Below, one piece after another: positions 43,249 through 51,939 of a DNA stretch of 64,000 bases. The stretch is taken from contig CAWKKW010000002.1 in the NCBI GenBank assembly GCA_963850345.1, positions 372,001 to 436,000 of the forward strand, read 5' to 3'. The notes beneath the pieces were generated by a model. That model saw only the letters and a list, made by a program, of their open reading frames with translations. It had not been told where the DNA came from and searched no databases. How positions within the stretch are numbered: the stretch's first letter is position 1; the number at the start of each line of letters is the position of its first letter. Both the position numbers and the translations under genes were made by a program. Origin of the DNA: CAWKKW01 sp963850345. GTDB taxonomy: Bacteria; Acidobacteriota; Terriglobia; Terriglobales; Acidobacteriaceae.

Positions 43249-44148
43249 ATGTGGAGCAGCGTTGGTGAAATGGAGTGGCGCGTGGGTGCCAATCGCTTCA
43301 ACGGATTTACGGAGTACGGGGTAGGCATCGGGCTTCGGATCCCGCACTACCGGCACATTCTGGAGAAGAAGCCGGTGGTGGACTGGTTTGAAATCATCTC
43401 GGAAAACTACATGATCGATGGCGGGCGGCCGCTCGAGGTACTGGACCGCATCTTGGAACAGTACAAAGTGGTGCAGCACGGAGTGTCGATGTATTTCGGC
43501 TCCGCAGACCCGCTCAGCCGCGAGCACCTGAAGCGACTGAAGACGCTGGCGCGACGTACGAAGACTCCCTGGCTGAGCGATCACCTCTGTTGGGGCAGCG
43601 TGGATGGACGATACACGCACGACCTGCTTCCGATGCCGTATACGTGGGAGGCGGTCGAGGTCACGGCGGCGAAGATCCGGCAGGTGCAGGACTTCGTGGA
43701 AGTGCCGGTCGTCGTCGAGAACGTGAGCAGCTATGCGGAGTTCCACGTCTCGGAGATGACGGAGTGGGAGTTCCTGACGGAAGTGGTGGATCGGGCTGAC
43801 TGCGGCATGTTGCTGGACGTGAACAACATCTACGTGTCATCGCAGAACCACAGCTTCGATCCTTTTACGTATCTGAATTATGTTCCGGCCGAGCGCGTGG
43901 CGCAGATTCATATCGCCGGGCATTCCAAGTTTGAGAAATACATTCTGGACACCCACGATCATCCTGTTCTGGATCCGGTTTGGAACCTGTATGCGCGGGC
44001 GATCGAGCGATGCGGGCCCACGGCGACACTGTTGGAGTGGGACGACAATATTCCCAGCTTCGAAGAAGTGCACGCTGAGGCGATGAAGGCCACCCGGTAT
44101 CTGCATGCCGCAACGGAAGTGCGCGAACTGCAGGCGGTGTCGCAATGA
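43249..44148 (+). CDS. DUF692 multinuclear iron oxidative (MNIO) enzyme, BufB-like
   Basis: A 299-residue TIM-barrel enzyme of the MNIO family, which uses two or three iron ions to modify Cys in precursor peptides. Family signatures: YGVGIGLRIPHYRHIL, DWFEIISENYM, HGVSMYFGSADPLS, LSDHLCWG, VENVSSYAEF, LLDVNNIYVSSQNH, IHIAGHSKFEKYILDTHDHPV and LLEWDDNIPSFEEVHAE. These contain the His, Glu, Asp and Asn iron ligands. ATG 43270 is an alternative start. The gene overlaps its partner by ATGA. It would act in the cytosol on the peptide encoded just upstream, probably with the DUF2063 protein as recognition partner. Confidence 0.92.
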   Translation: MWSSVGEMEWRVGANRFNGFTEYGVGIGLRIPHYRHILEKKPVVDWFEIISENYMIDGGRPLEVLDRILEQYKVVQHGVSMYFGSADPLSREHLKRLKTLARRTKTPWLSDHLCWGSVDGRYTHDLLPMPYTWEAVEVTAAKIRQVQDFVEVPVVVENVSSYAEFHVSEMTEWEFLTEVVDRADCGMLLDVNNIYVSSQNHSFDPFTYLNYVPAERVAQIHIAGHSKFEKYILDTHDHPVLDPVWNLYARAIERCGPTATLLEWDDNIPSFEEVHAEAMKATRYLHAATEVRELQAVSQ

Positions 44149-45059
44149 GCGGCGAGTTAAAGGAACTGCAGCGGCGCATGGCGGCCGCGGTGATGCAGCC
44201 GCTAACGCGCAAGGAAACGATGGTGCAGCGCCGCAAAGACGGCGTTCGCATGGAGGAAGAGTCGTCGGCTTTCATCAAGCCCAACGACCGGCTGAGTTCG
44301 TTTGAACGGCTGGAGATCTACAACCGCCAATATTGGTTTCGCCTGTACACCAGCTTTGAAGAAGACTACCCCGGAGTGCAAGCAGTGGTGGGCCGCGCGA
44401 AGTTTGAAGGCTTGATGCGGGCGTATTTGACGGAGTGTCCGTCGGAATCCTTCTCCCTGCGCAACCTGGGATCGCGCTTGCCGCAGTGGCTCGCCGCGCA
44501 TACGGAGTGGACGGAGCCGCGGACGCAACTTGCGTTGGACATGGCTCGGCTGGAGTGGGCCCACATCGAGGTGTTTGACGAAGCAGCTTTGCCCGCGCCT
44601 ACGCCCGAAGCGTTATCGCAAATCGATGGCGACTCGCGGCTTGGATTGCAGCCCTACCTTCGGTTTTTGCGCGTGCATTTTCCCGTCGACGATCTGCTGA
44701 TCGAGGTGAGGAACGAAGCGGGCAGCAGCGATACCTCGAGCAACAACGCCAGCGTCGCACGGCGGACTAAAGTGGTTCGCAAGGTAGCGGACCTGGCCCC
44801 GGCCGAACTATTTCTGGCGCTCCACCGGCATGAGAACTCGGTGTATTACAAGCGATTGCACGCTGAGGATTTTCGCATGCTGGAGTTGCTGCAACGGGGC
44901 GAGACGCTCGAGGCAGCGATTCGCGCGGGCTTTGAAGAGAGTTCGATTCCCGAGGACGAGCAGGCGGCTTTTCTCGAGGAGGCGTTCCAGACCTGGGCTT
45001 CGCTCGGCTGGTTCGCTCAAGGCGATCCAACACAGTCTGAAAGTGCAGGAAGGCAATGA
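44145..45059 (+). CDS. DUF2063 (HvfC/BufC-like) partner protein
   Basis: A 304-residue protein with the DUF2063 domain at its N-terminus: LSSFERLEIYNRQYWFRLYTSFEEDYPGVQAVVGRAKFEGLMRAYLTECPSESFSLRNLGSRLPQWLA. The C-terminal part is a winged, mixed domain that in BufC proteins binds the leader of the precursor and presents it to the MNIO enzyme. A linker rich in Ser/Asn (EAGSSDTSSNNASV) divides the halves. Overlaps both neighbours by ATGA, so the enzyme, the partner and DoxX form one translational unit. Confidence 0.88.
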   Translation: MSGELKELQRRMAAAVMQPLTRKETMVQRRKDGVRMEEESSAFIKPNDRLSSFERLEIYNRQYWFRLYTSFEEDYPGVQAVVGRAKFEGLMRAYLTECPSESFSLRNLGSRLPQWLAAHTEWTEPRTQLALDMARLEWAHIEVFDEAALPAPTPEALSQIDGDSRLGLQPYLRFLRVHFPVDDLLIEVRNEAGSSDTSSNNASVARRTKVVRKVADLAPAELFLALHRHENSVYYKRLHAEDFRMLELLQRGETLEAAIRAGFEESSIPEDEQAAFLEEAFQTWASLGWFAQGDPTQSESAGRQ

Positions 45060-45547
45060 CGAGCGTATCGACTGCAAGTCCGAACAGATCGAAGTTTCTG
45101 AGCAATGCATACTGCCGGTTCCTTCACATGGCGGCGCGGCTGGATTCCGTGTTTCTGCTGGCCGTTCGCGCCTACTGGGGATGGCAGTTCGCGCAAACGG
45201 GTTGGGGAAAGTTGCACAACCTGCCGCATGTGACGGAGTTCTTCGCCAGCCTCGGCATTCCGTTGCCAGGGGTGAATGCACTGGTCGTGTCGCTGATGGA
45301 ATTCGTGGGCGGCATTCTGTTGATCGCAGGACTGGGAACGCGGTTGGTGGGATTGCTGCTGGCCTTCGATATGGTGGTCGCGTATGTGGCTTCGGATCGC
45401 GCGGCGCTGGGCTCGATCTTCAGTGATCCGGCCAAATTTTATAACGCCGATCCGTTTACGTTCCTGTTCGCTGCTGTGATTGCGTTGGTGTTTGGCGCAG
45501 GCGTGTGGTCAGTGGACTACTGGATCGCGAAGCGGCGCAGGGCCTGA
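45056..45547 (+). CDS. DoxX-family membrane protein
   Basis: A 163-residue four-helix membrane protein of the DoxX family. Signatures: LAVRAYWGWQFAQTGWGKLHNLPHVTEFFASLGIPLPG and LVVSLMEFVGGILLIAGLGTRLVGLLLAFDMVVAYV. DoxX proteins recur at the end of bufferin/Hvf operons (HvfD position), where their role is unknown but may be redox or export related. A weak hairpin (GCCTG/CAGGC at 45542) overlaps the stop. Last gene of the operon; the next gene is convergent. Confidence 0.88.
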   Translation: MTSVSTASPNRSKFLSNAYCRFLHMAARLDSVFLLAVRAYWGWQFAQTGWGKLHNLPHVTEFFASLGIPLPGVNALVVSLMEFVGGILLIAGLGTRLVGLLLAFDMVVAYVASDRAALGSIFSDPAKFYNADPFTFLFAAVIALVFGAGVWSVDYWIAKRRRA

Positions 45548-45554
45548 TTTCAGG

Positions 45555-46388
45555 CTATCTGGGAGCAGGAGGCGTTGTGGGGAGCGGGGCTGCGTCGGGA
45601 ATCACTTTGCCCTGTGTGCCGGAGAGAGCATCGGTGGGATCGACCGGCGTGCCGGGAAGAAACTGGATCGCATGCTGATCGCGAATGGCGCCCACAAGCA
45701 AACCCTTCAACGAAAATCTCAGTAGCCAGTTGGAGTAGTTGCTGACGCTATCACGCGCAGTGAACCCGACTTCTACAGCGCTGTGCTCGCGAAAGGTGAC
45801 GGTGACGCCCGAATCCAGTTCGAATGGAAACTGTGTACCGGGCGAGAGGCCAGTGACCAGCGCCGCGTAGCAAACCGCCCAGGTCTTCCATGGCAAATTG
45901 GAAGCGGAGTCGAGATTGATTTTCCCGGCACCGTGATTCTCTTCCTTCAGCAGCGTGTTGAAGACGGCATAGCTATGTTCGCCCCAGGGCTGCACCAGGG
46001 GCAGATAGTTGGCGCGCGCGATGGGGAAGATCTCGACGATGTGACCCTGGCGTGGAACGGCTGCACTGAACTTCCAAATCGCGCCGTCCGGCTGAACATT
46101 CGAATAACTCAATAGAACATGATCGGGAGCCACGGGACAGACTGCCTGTTCATAGGTCCAGGAGGTGTCGAGAGTGTAGCCGTAGATCTCTGCCGCCTGG
46201 GCGATGTCTTTGGCGTGTGCAATCAAAACCTGAGAATCGGCCGGAGACATCTGGCCAGCAGCGCGCCGTTGCAAAACGGGCAGCGAGGGAGCCTGTCGCG
46301 ATTCCGAGGAGGCCATGGAAGATGAGCCCTGGGCCAGCAAAGGAGCGGCGAAGAGGAGCAGCCAAGCAAGGGAGAGAGTGCGCTTCAT
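45555..46388 (-). CDS. Secreted protein of unknown function
   Basis: A 277-residue exported protein with a clear signal peptide (MKRTLSLAWLLLFAAPLLAQGSS). The mature part has a helical head (SPADSQVLIAHAKDIAQAAEIYGY) then strands with two Cys (AVCPVAPDHVLL, AVCYAALVTGL). The C-terminal region VGFTARDSVSNYSNWLLRFSLKGLLVGAI is beta-rich. No catalytic motif. The end is Pro-rich (LPTTPPAPR). Function unknown; the domain is not one I recognise. It lies downstream of the TPR protein, separated from it by a terminator-like hairpin. Confidence 0.7.
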   Translation of the reverse strand: MKRTLSLAWLLLFAAPLLAQGSSSMASSESRQAPSLPVLQRRAAGQMSPADSQVLIAHAKDIAQAAEIYGYTLDTSWTYEQAVCPVAPDHVLLSYSNVQPDGAIWKFSAAVPRQGHIVEIFPIARANYLPLVQPWGEHSYAVFNTLLKEENHGAGKINLDSASNLPWKTWAVCYAALVTGLSPGTQFPFELDSGVTVTFREHSAVEVGFTARDSVSNYSNWLLRFSLKGLLVGAIRDQHAIQFLPGTPVDPTDALSGTQGKVIPDAAPLPTTPPAPR

Positions 46389-46459
46389 ATTCTTAGTTCA
46401 CGATAACACTTTGCTCTTGAGGACCGGTTGGTATCGGGTGTGCGAGGGCGCAACACAAA

Positions 46460-46481
46460 GGGCAGCCTTTGCGGGCTGCCC
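46460..46481 (-). terminator. Terminator after the TPR gene
   Basis: GGGCAGC (46460-46466), loop CTTTGCGG, GCTGCCC (46475-46481). On the minus strand TTTGTGTTG follows. It lies 50 bases after the stop of the TPR gene. Confidence 0.65.
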
Positions 46482-46531
46482 TGGAGTGTTGTGAACCCCG
46501 ATCCTGACTGCAGATCGCGATCCGGTTGAGT

Positions 46532-47857
46532 TTAGTGGTGCGCCGGGTGATGCACGGGGTGATGTACGGGCGCCTTCTTCTCGCCTACCGCTTCACCTTC
46601 CTTGAGGATGATCATAGGAGGTGTCTTGGTAAAGGAGTCAAAGGTAGCGTCGTACTTCACGTTGGCACCGACAGCCGGAATCTCAGCCAGCGGCTTGGCG
46701 AAGTTGATGGTGAAGTCGGCAGTCTTGGACTGCTGTGCGTCGGGCGAAACAGCCAGTTGCACAGAGTCGGCGGTGGCAGCGATAACGACGCCGGGCACCT
46801 GAGCGCGCACACCCTTCATCACGTCCCAAACCTTGTTGGCATCTTCTTCGTTGCCGTTGGTGAGGACGAATTCCTTATCGGAAAGCGCCATCGACTTGAG
46901 ATCGGGAGTGCCGACCACGGCGTCGTGAGCGAGCTTATCTGGCGAAGGCGGCGGCGGAGCCGGAACCGGCTTGTAAGCGTCGGTTGGGAACAGATTGTCG
47001 TGGGTCAGCTGTTTGACCTGGTCAAAGCCGTCCATCGCGCCGTGGAATTTCTTGTACCAGTATTCAGCAGCCTGTTCGATGGAGTCTTTGGCTGCGCCGG
47101 CCGGAGCATACTGCGCAGCGCGCGTGAGGAACCAGATACCGTTGGGCAGATCCTTCTGCTCCTGCTGCACGTAAGCCGTGCCGAGGAGATAGGTGTCATT
47201 GAGAGCCGGTCCGGTGGTGGTCTGAGTCGGGTCAGGATAGGACTTGAGCTCTGCGGTGAATTCAGTGATGGCTGTGGGGTAGTCCTTCTTAGCCAGGGCG
47301 GCGGTAGCGACCGCGCTATGAAAGACGGGCGTGGTGACAGCCTTGAGCTTGTCGAAATCAGCCTGCGCCATCGCGGGCGGCTTGGTGGCATTCAAACCCT
47401 GCTGCGCCTTGGCAGCGGCGTCATCCAGCAGAGGCTGCGCCTTGGTAGGATCGGCTGCGGCTTGCTTGGCCTGAGCTTCCTTCAGATACACGTAGAAGGT
47501 CAGAGCGCGAAGGTTAGTGGGATCTACTTGAAGGAGGCGAGTTGCGGCGTCCAGGGTCTTGTCGGTGTTCTGCTGCTGCTGGTAGGCAGCCATCAGCTGC
47601 TCCAGCATCTCATTCTTCACAACGCTTTGAGGATACTGCTGGAGGAAGGCTTCAATCGCGCTGGACTTGGCCGCGGGGCTCGACTGACCGATCGCATTTG
47701 AATATGCGTTGTACTCAGCCGGGTCTTTGATCGTGATCGAGTTGGCTGCGGTACCTGGCGTACTTTGCGCGGCAGGATCCTGGGCAAAGGCTGCAGGCAT
47801 CGAACTGAGTGCGCTGGTGGCGACTGCCAGCAGGGAAGCTAAAACGACCTTCTTCAT
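46532..47857 (-). CDS. Exported tetratricopeptide-like protein with His-rich tail
   Basis: A 441-residue periplasmic protein. A signal peptide (MKKVVLASLLAVATSALSSMPAAFAQ) is followed by helical repeats typical of TPR proteins (YQQQQNTDKTLDAATRLLQVDPTNLRALTFYVYLKEAQ; AALAKKDYPTAITEFTAELKSYPDP; YLLGTAYVQQEQKDLPNGIWFLTRAAQYAP). After a Pro-rich hinge (VPAPPPPSPD) a C-terminal beta domain ends in HHPVHHPAHH, a possible metal-binding tail. TPR proteins serve as scaffolds; the partner here is unknown. Start ATG 47857 has AGGAGC 7 bases upstream, and a good promoter lies at 48011-48039. Confidence 0.8.
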   Translation of the reverse strand: MKKVVLASLLAVATSALSSMPAAFAQDPAAQSTPGTAANSITIKDPAEYNAYSNAIGQSSPAAKSSAIEAFLQQYPQSVVKNEMLEQLMAAYQQQQNTDKTLDAATRLLQVDPTNLRALTFYVYLKEAQAKQAAADPTKAQPLLDDAAAKAQQGLNATKPPAMAQADFDKLKAVTTPVFHSAVATAALAKKDYPTAITEFTAELKSYPDPTQTTTGPALNDTYLLGTAYVQQEQKDLPNGIWFLTRAAQYAPAGAAKDSIEQAAEYWYKKFHGAMDGFDQVKQLTHDNLFPTDAYKPVPAPPPPSPDKLAHDAVVGTPDLKSMALSDKEFVLTNGNEEDANKVWDVMKGVRAQVPGVVIAATADSVQLAVSPDAQQSKTADFTINFAKPLAEIPAVGANVKYDATFDSFTKTPPMIILKEGEAVGEKKAPVHHPVHHPAHH

Positions 47858-48010
47858 TCAATGCTCCTAGTAGAGACCTAATTCAAAACTGTATTACTCT
47901 GCCCGGCCAGCGCGGCTGGAGCATGCGAGAAGAAGCCTCTCATGCGGTATTCAGGACAGTCATCTTGTATCGGGGGAATGGCGCCATGCTTCTGAAGCGT
48001 TGATTGCTGG

Positions 48011-48039
48011 ATTATAAGAACCACGCGTCAATGTGACAA
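48011..48039 (-). promoter_or_regulatory. Sigma-70 promoter of the TPR gene
   Basis: On the minus strand: TTGTCA (48039-48034), 17-base spacer, TATAAT (48016-48011), a near-consensus pair. It implies a 5' leader of about 145 bases. The rest of the 47858-48255 interval holds no recognised gene; it is relatively A+T-rich and must also contain the SDR promoter. Confidence 0.7.
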
Positions 48040-48255
48040 GTAAACGAATTCTACCCGATCCATACAAATTATCAACGACCTCAACTAATCTGCCACGATG
48101 GGATGCTACCGGATAGCAAATTGTTTACCGGCCACGACGAAAGACGATCATAAACACAGAAGGCGAGCATGCACCAGCGGTGGATTCAAGTCAGGCCGAA
48201 CGGGCTTTAAACAACCAGACCCCGATAGGATTTCAATGAGAGACGAGGATGAGCG

Positions 48256-48972
48256 ATGAAGGAGCTTGAAGGACGGGTGGCCGTAGTGACGGGCGCGGCG
48301 CGCGGCATTGGTGAGGCGGTCGCGAGCACGCTGGCCGCGATGGGCGCGACCGTGGTGTTGTCGGCGCGGGATGCGGACCGGCTCCGCGCGATACAGCAGA
48401 AGATCGAGGCCGCGGGCGGCAGGGCTGAGAGCATGCCATGCGATTTACTCGACAGCGCGGCGGTAGCTGCACTGGGTGAGCGGGTGGACAAGTCGTATGG
48501 CCGTTGCGACATCCTGGTGAACAATGCGGGCGTGGGCGGCGTGTCGAAGCCGCTGCATGAGGTTGAGGCGGCCGAGTGGGATCATCTGATGGCAACGAAC
48601 CTGCGCGGACCTTTCCTGATGATCAAAGCTTTCGCTCCTCTCATGATCAGGGCGCAACGCGGAGATATCGTTAACATCTCCTCGCTCGCCGGCAAGAACC
48701 CGCTGGCGAACGGCGCAGCGTACGCGGCGTCAAAGTGGGGCTTGAACGGGCTCACGTATTCAGTGGCAGAGGAGCTTCGGGCACACAACATTCGCGTGGC
48801 GGTTGTGGCTCCGGGCTCGGTGAACACCGCGTTCGGCGACGGGAGCAGCGGCAAGAATCCGCAGAAGAAACTGCAACCGGCGGATGTAGCGAAAGTGGTC
48901 GCGATGCTGGTGACGCAGGCTCCGCAGTCGTTTGTGAGCGAGGTGCTGATGCGGCCGACACAGAAGCCCTGA
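48256..48972 (+). CDS. Short-chain dehydrogenase/reductase
   Basis: A 238-residue classical SDR. The nucleotide loop VVTGAARGIGEAVA, the NNAGVGG motif, the catalytic Ser in VNISSLAGK, and YAASK (Tyr-x-x-x-Lys) are all present. The Arg in VLSARDADRL after the second strand suggests preference for NADP. It resembles 3-oxoacyl-ACP reductases and related ketoreductases; the substrate cannot be decided. Ends with a substituted C-terminal helix (SEVLMRPTQKP). Transcribed alone, divergent from the TPR gene. Confidence 0.9.
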   Translation: MKELEGRVAVVTGAARGIGEAVASTLAAMGATVVLSARDADRLRAIQQKIEAAGGRAESMPCDLLDSAAVAALGERVDKSYGRCDILVNNAGVGGVSKPLHEVEAAEWDHLMATNLRGPFLMIKAFAPLMIRAQRGDIVNISSLAGKNPLANGAAYAASKWGLNGLTYSVAEELRAHNIRVAVVAPGSVNTAFGDGSSGKNPQKKLQPADVAKVVAMLVTQAPQSFVSEVLMRPTQKP

Positions 48973-49092
48973 TCGGATGGGGGGCGCGCGTGTTCCCTGC
49001 CCTGCATCGACGGATTTGTGTCTGACAATTAAGCTTCCCTTGAAGTGAGACCGGGTAGGCTGATCGAGTACGGAAGACTGTCGGCGGCCAAA

Positions 49093-50580
49093 ATGCCACC
49101 GATGCAGGAGTTGCACAACCGAGTGAACGCGGCTGCACATCAGAACTCACGCGCGCTGCAGCTGGTGCTGCTGGCGGCGATGCTGCTCATCACGGGATCA
49201 GTGCCGCGTGACGCCACGGGGCAGACTGCGAATTCGCTGAATGCTCCGGCGGAGACAGGACTGGTTGGGCCCGCACAGGATGGAGCAGGCTCGACGACGC
49301 AGGCCGGGAGCACTGCGGGGACCACCAGCGGTCCGGTGATCATCACGCTCGATGAGGCCATTCGGCAGGCGCAGGCAAACGATCCGGGGTATGCTGCGGC
49401 GGTTGCGGATCGCGGCGCTGCGGCGCTGGACCGCTCCATCGCCCGCTCTGCCCTGCTACCCTCTGCGGTGTATCACAACCAATATCTCTACACCCAGGGA
49501 AGCGGCGAACACGTGGTGGTGGCGGGAACGGTTTCATCGCCGAGGTACATCGCCAACAACGCGGTGCATGAGTATGTAAGCCAGGCGTCGGTAACGGAGA
49601 CGCTGGGCGTGGCACAGTTTGCGCAGTATGGTCGGGCGGGAGCGGCCTCAGCGCGGGCGGCGGCGCAACTGGAGATCGCGCGGCGCGGTTTGGTGGTGAC
49701 GGTCGTCGATGGCTACTACAGTCTGTTGGCTGCCGATCAAAAGCTCGCGGTCACACAGCGCGCTTCTGATGAGGCTGCCAACTTCCAGGCCCTGACGCAG
49801 AAGCTGGAGAACGGCCGCGAGGTGGCGCATGCGGACGTGGTGAAGGCGCAGCTGCAATCGCAACAGCGGCAGCGCGACCTGGCAGACGCGAAGCTGCTGG
49901 CGGAGAAGAGCCGGCTCGATCTGGGCATACTGTTATTTCCCGATCCGCGTACCGGGTACACGCTGGCCGATGAGAACGCGCAGCCGCTGCCTCCTCCCTC
50001 GCGAGAAGAGATCGAGGCGGCAGCGAAGCGCAACAATCCCGATCTGCGAAGTGCGCTTGAAGCGCTGCGGATGGCGAACTCCGATGTGTCGATCGCGCGT
50101 GCGGCGTATCTGCCAGATCTTGGACTCAATTACACCTACGGTATTGACGCGGCGCAGTTTGCAGTCAACGGCCCCGGTGGCTCGCAGAACCTCGGATATT
50201 CGGCAACTGTAACGCTGGACATTCCGATCTGGGACTGGCTCGCTACACATGACCGTGTGAAACAGAGCGAGCTACGACGCAAGGTCGCGAGGGTGGAACT
50301 GAGTGCGGCCCAAAAACGGCTGGTGGCGCAGCTGGACGAAATCTACAACGAGGCGAGGACGGCGGGGCAGCTTCTCAATTCGCTGGACGAGAGTGTGAAG
50401 ACGGCGACCGAGAGTCTCAAGTTGGTGAACATGCGGTACCGCGGCGGCGAGGCAACTGTGCTCGAGGTGGTGGACGCGCAGAACGCGCTCACAACGGCAG
50501 AGACTTCGCGCGCCGATGGACTCGTGCGCTATCGACTGGCGCTGGCGAATTTGCAGACGCTCACTGGAAATCTTCCCTGA
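49093..50580 (+). CDS. TolC-family outer membrane efflux protein
   Basis: An outer-membrane channel protein of the TolC family, about 495 residues from ATG 49093 (GTG 49045 is an earlier option). The N-terminus has a signal-like stretch (LQLVLLAAMLLITGS), a Gly/Thr-rich linker, then the duplicated helical OEP domains: ITLDEAIRQAQANDPGYAAA, RAAAQLEIARRGLVVTVVDGYYSLLAADQK, and the C-terminal YRGGEATVLEVVDAQNALTTAETSRADGLVRYRLALANLQTLTG. First gene of a three-gene pump operon with the adaptor and RND permease. Start choice is the main doubt. Confidence 0.88.
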   Translation: MPPMQELHNRVNAAAHQNSRALQLVLLAAMLLITGSVPRDATGQTANSLNAPAETGLVGPAQDGAGSTTQAGSTAGTTSGPVIITLDEAIRQAQANDPGYAAAVADRGAAALDRSIARSALLPSAVYHNQYLYTQGSGEHVVVAGTVSSPRYIANNAVHEYVSQASVTETLGVAQFAQYGRAGAASARAAAQLEIARRGLVVTVVDGYYSLLAADQKLAVTQRASDEAANFQALTQKLENGREVAHADVVKAQLQSQQRQRDLADAKLLAEKSRLDLGILLFPDPRTGYTLADENAQPLPPPSREEIEAAAKRNNPDLRSALEALRMANSDVSIARAAYLPDLGLNYTYGIDAAQFAVNGPGGSQNLGYSATVTLDIPIWDWLATHDRVKQSELRRKVARVELSAAQKRLVAQLDEIYNEARTAGQLLNSLDESVKTATESLKLVNMRYRGGEATVLEVVDAQNALTTAETSRADGLVRYRLALANLQTLTGNLP

Positions 50581-50589
50581 ACGGAGACC

Positions 50590-51939
50590 ATGGCAGATCA
50601 AGATCGCAGTTCGAAGTTGTCTATGGTTCGTGGCTTTCGGCAGAGTGTGGCCGCGCTCATCGTGTTCGCGTTGGCTCCGTTGTCCTGTAGCAAAAAGGAG
50701 ACCGCGCCGCCGGTGGTGGTGAATGTGCAGGCGGTGCCTGCGGCGGAAGAGCAGATTGCCGAGCGCGTGCCAGCGGATGCGGTGCTGGCTCCTTTGGCGC
50801 AGGCGGCGCTTGCCCCGAAGATCACCGCGCCGGTGCGCAAGTTCTATGTGCAGCGCGGCGCTAAGGTGAAGAGCGGACAACTACTGGCGACGCTTGAAAA
50901 CCGCGACCTTGCGGCGGCAGCTGTCGATAATCGCGGCACTTACGACGCTGCTGAAGCGACTTATAAGACGACCACCAAGGCGCAGGTTCCGGAGGAGTAT
51001 CAGAAGGCGGAGCTGGACCTGGCACAGGCCAAGGCAAACCTCGATCTGAATACGAAGATTGTGGACTCGCGCAAGCAGCTATTCGCAGAGGGTGCGATCC
51101 CTGGACGAGACCTGGATACAGCACAGGCGGCCCTGGTGCAGGCACAAGCGACTTACGATGGCGCACAGAAGCACTTCGAGTCGATGAAGACTGTGAGTCA
51201 TGAAGAGGCACTGAAGGCCGCGCAGGGGCAATTGGAATCTGCCAAGGGAAAGTATCTCGGGGCGGAGGCTTCGCTGAGTTACTCGGAGATACGCAGCCCG
51301 ATCAACGGAGTGGTGACGGAGCGGCCACTGTTTGCGGGTGAGACGGCCGCCGCAGGAGCGCCATTGCTGACTGTGATGGATACGTCAGCCTTACTAGCCA
51401 AGGCGCATCTGCCACAGTCGCAGACACAATTCATGAAGGTAGGCTCCCCGGCAGAAATCCGGGTCCCCGGGATGGAAGACCCGGTCGAGGGCAAAGTGTC
51501 GCTGGTCAGTCCGGCGCTCGATCCGGGAAGCACGACGGTTGAGGTGTGGGTGCGGCTGGAGAATTCCAAGGGGCAGTTCAAAGCGGGAACGCCGGTGCAT
51601 GTGACGATCACGTCGCGAGTGATCCCGAAGGCACTGGTGATTCCCTCGTCGGCGGTCAACTCCGACTCGAGCGGCAAGAAGATGGTCATGGTGGCTGGCG
51701 AGGATAACTTGGCTCACGCGAAGGAAGTGAAGACGGGCGTGGAGGGCGATGGCAACGTACAGATAGTGAGCGGCATCAGCGCGGGCGATCGCGTGATCGT
51801 GACCGGCGGGTATGGGCTCGACGATGGAACGAAGGTGAACCTCGTGTCCGCCGAGGAGTTGGAGAAGGAGAAGGGCGGAGAGGCAGGCAAGTCCGACACG
51901 GAGAAGCCGGCCGCGGGCAAGTCGGGAGACAAGGACTGA
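50590..51939 (+). CDS. RND efflux periplasmic adaptor (membrane fusion protein)
   Basis: A 449-residue HlyD/AcrA-type adaptor that links the RND permease to TolC. Order: short N-terminal hydrophobic segment ending in SC (a possible but non-ideal lipobox, APLSC), then lipoyl half APVRKFYVQRGAKVKSGQLLATLENRDL, a long helical hairpin (residues about 110-220), the second lipoyl half SYSEIRSPINGVVTERPLFAGETAAAGAPLLTVMD, a beta-barrel domain and a membrane-proximal domain (GISAGDRVIVTGGYGL). The C-terminus is charged, ending KSGDKD. The stop overlaps the permease start (TGATG), so synthesis is coupled. Confidence 0.92.
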   Translation: MADQDRSSKLSMVRGFRQSVAALIVFALAPLSCSKKETAPPVVVNVQAVPAAEEQIAERVPADAVLAPLAQAALAPKITAPVRKFYVQRGAKVKSGQLLATLENRDLAAAAVDNRGTYDAAEATYKTTTKAQVPEEYQKAELDLAQAKANLDLNTKIVDSRKQLFAEGAIPGRDLDTAQAALVQAQATYDGAQKHFESMKTVSHEEALKAAQGQLESAKGKYLGAEASLSYSEIRSPINGVVTERPLFAGETAAAGAPLLTVMDTSALLAKAHLPQSQTQFMKVGSPAEIRVPGMEDPVEGKVSLVSPALDPGSTTVEVWVRLENSKGQFKAGTPVHVTITSRVIPKALVIPSSAVNSDSSGKKMVMVAGEDNLAHAKEVKTGVEGDGNVQIVSGISAGDRVIVTGGYGLDDGTKVNLVSAEELEKEKGGEAGKSDTEKPAAGKSGDKD

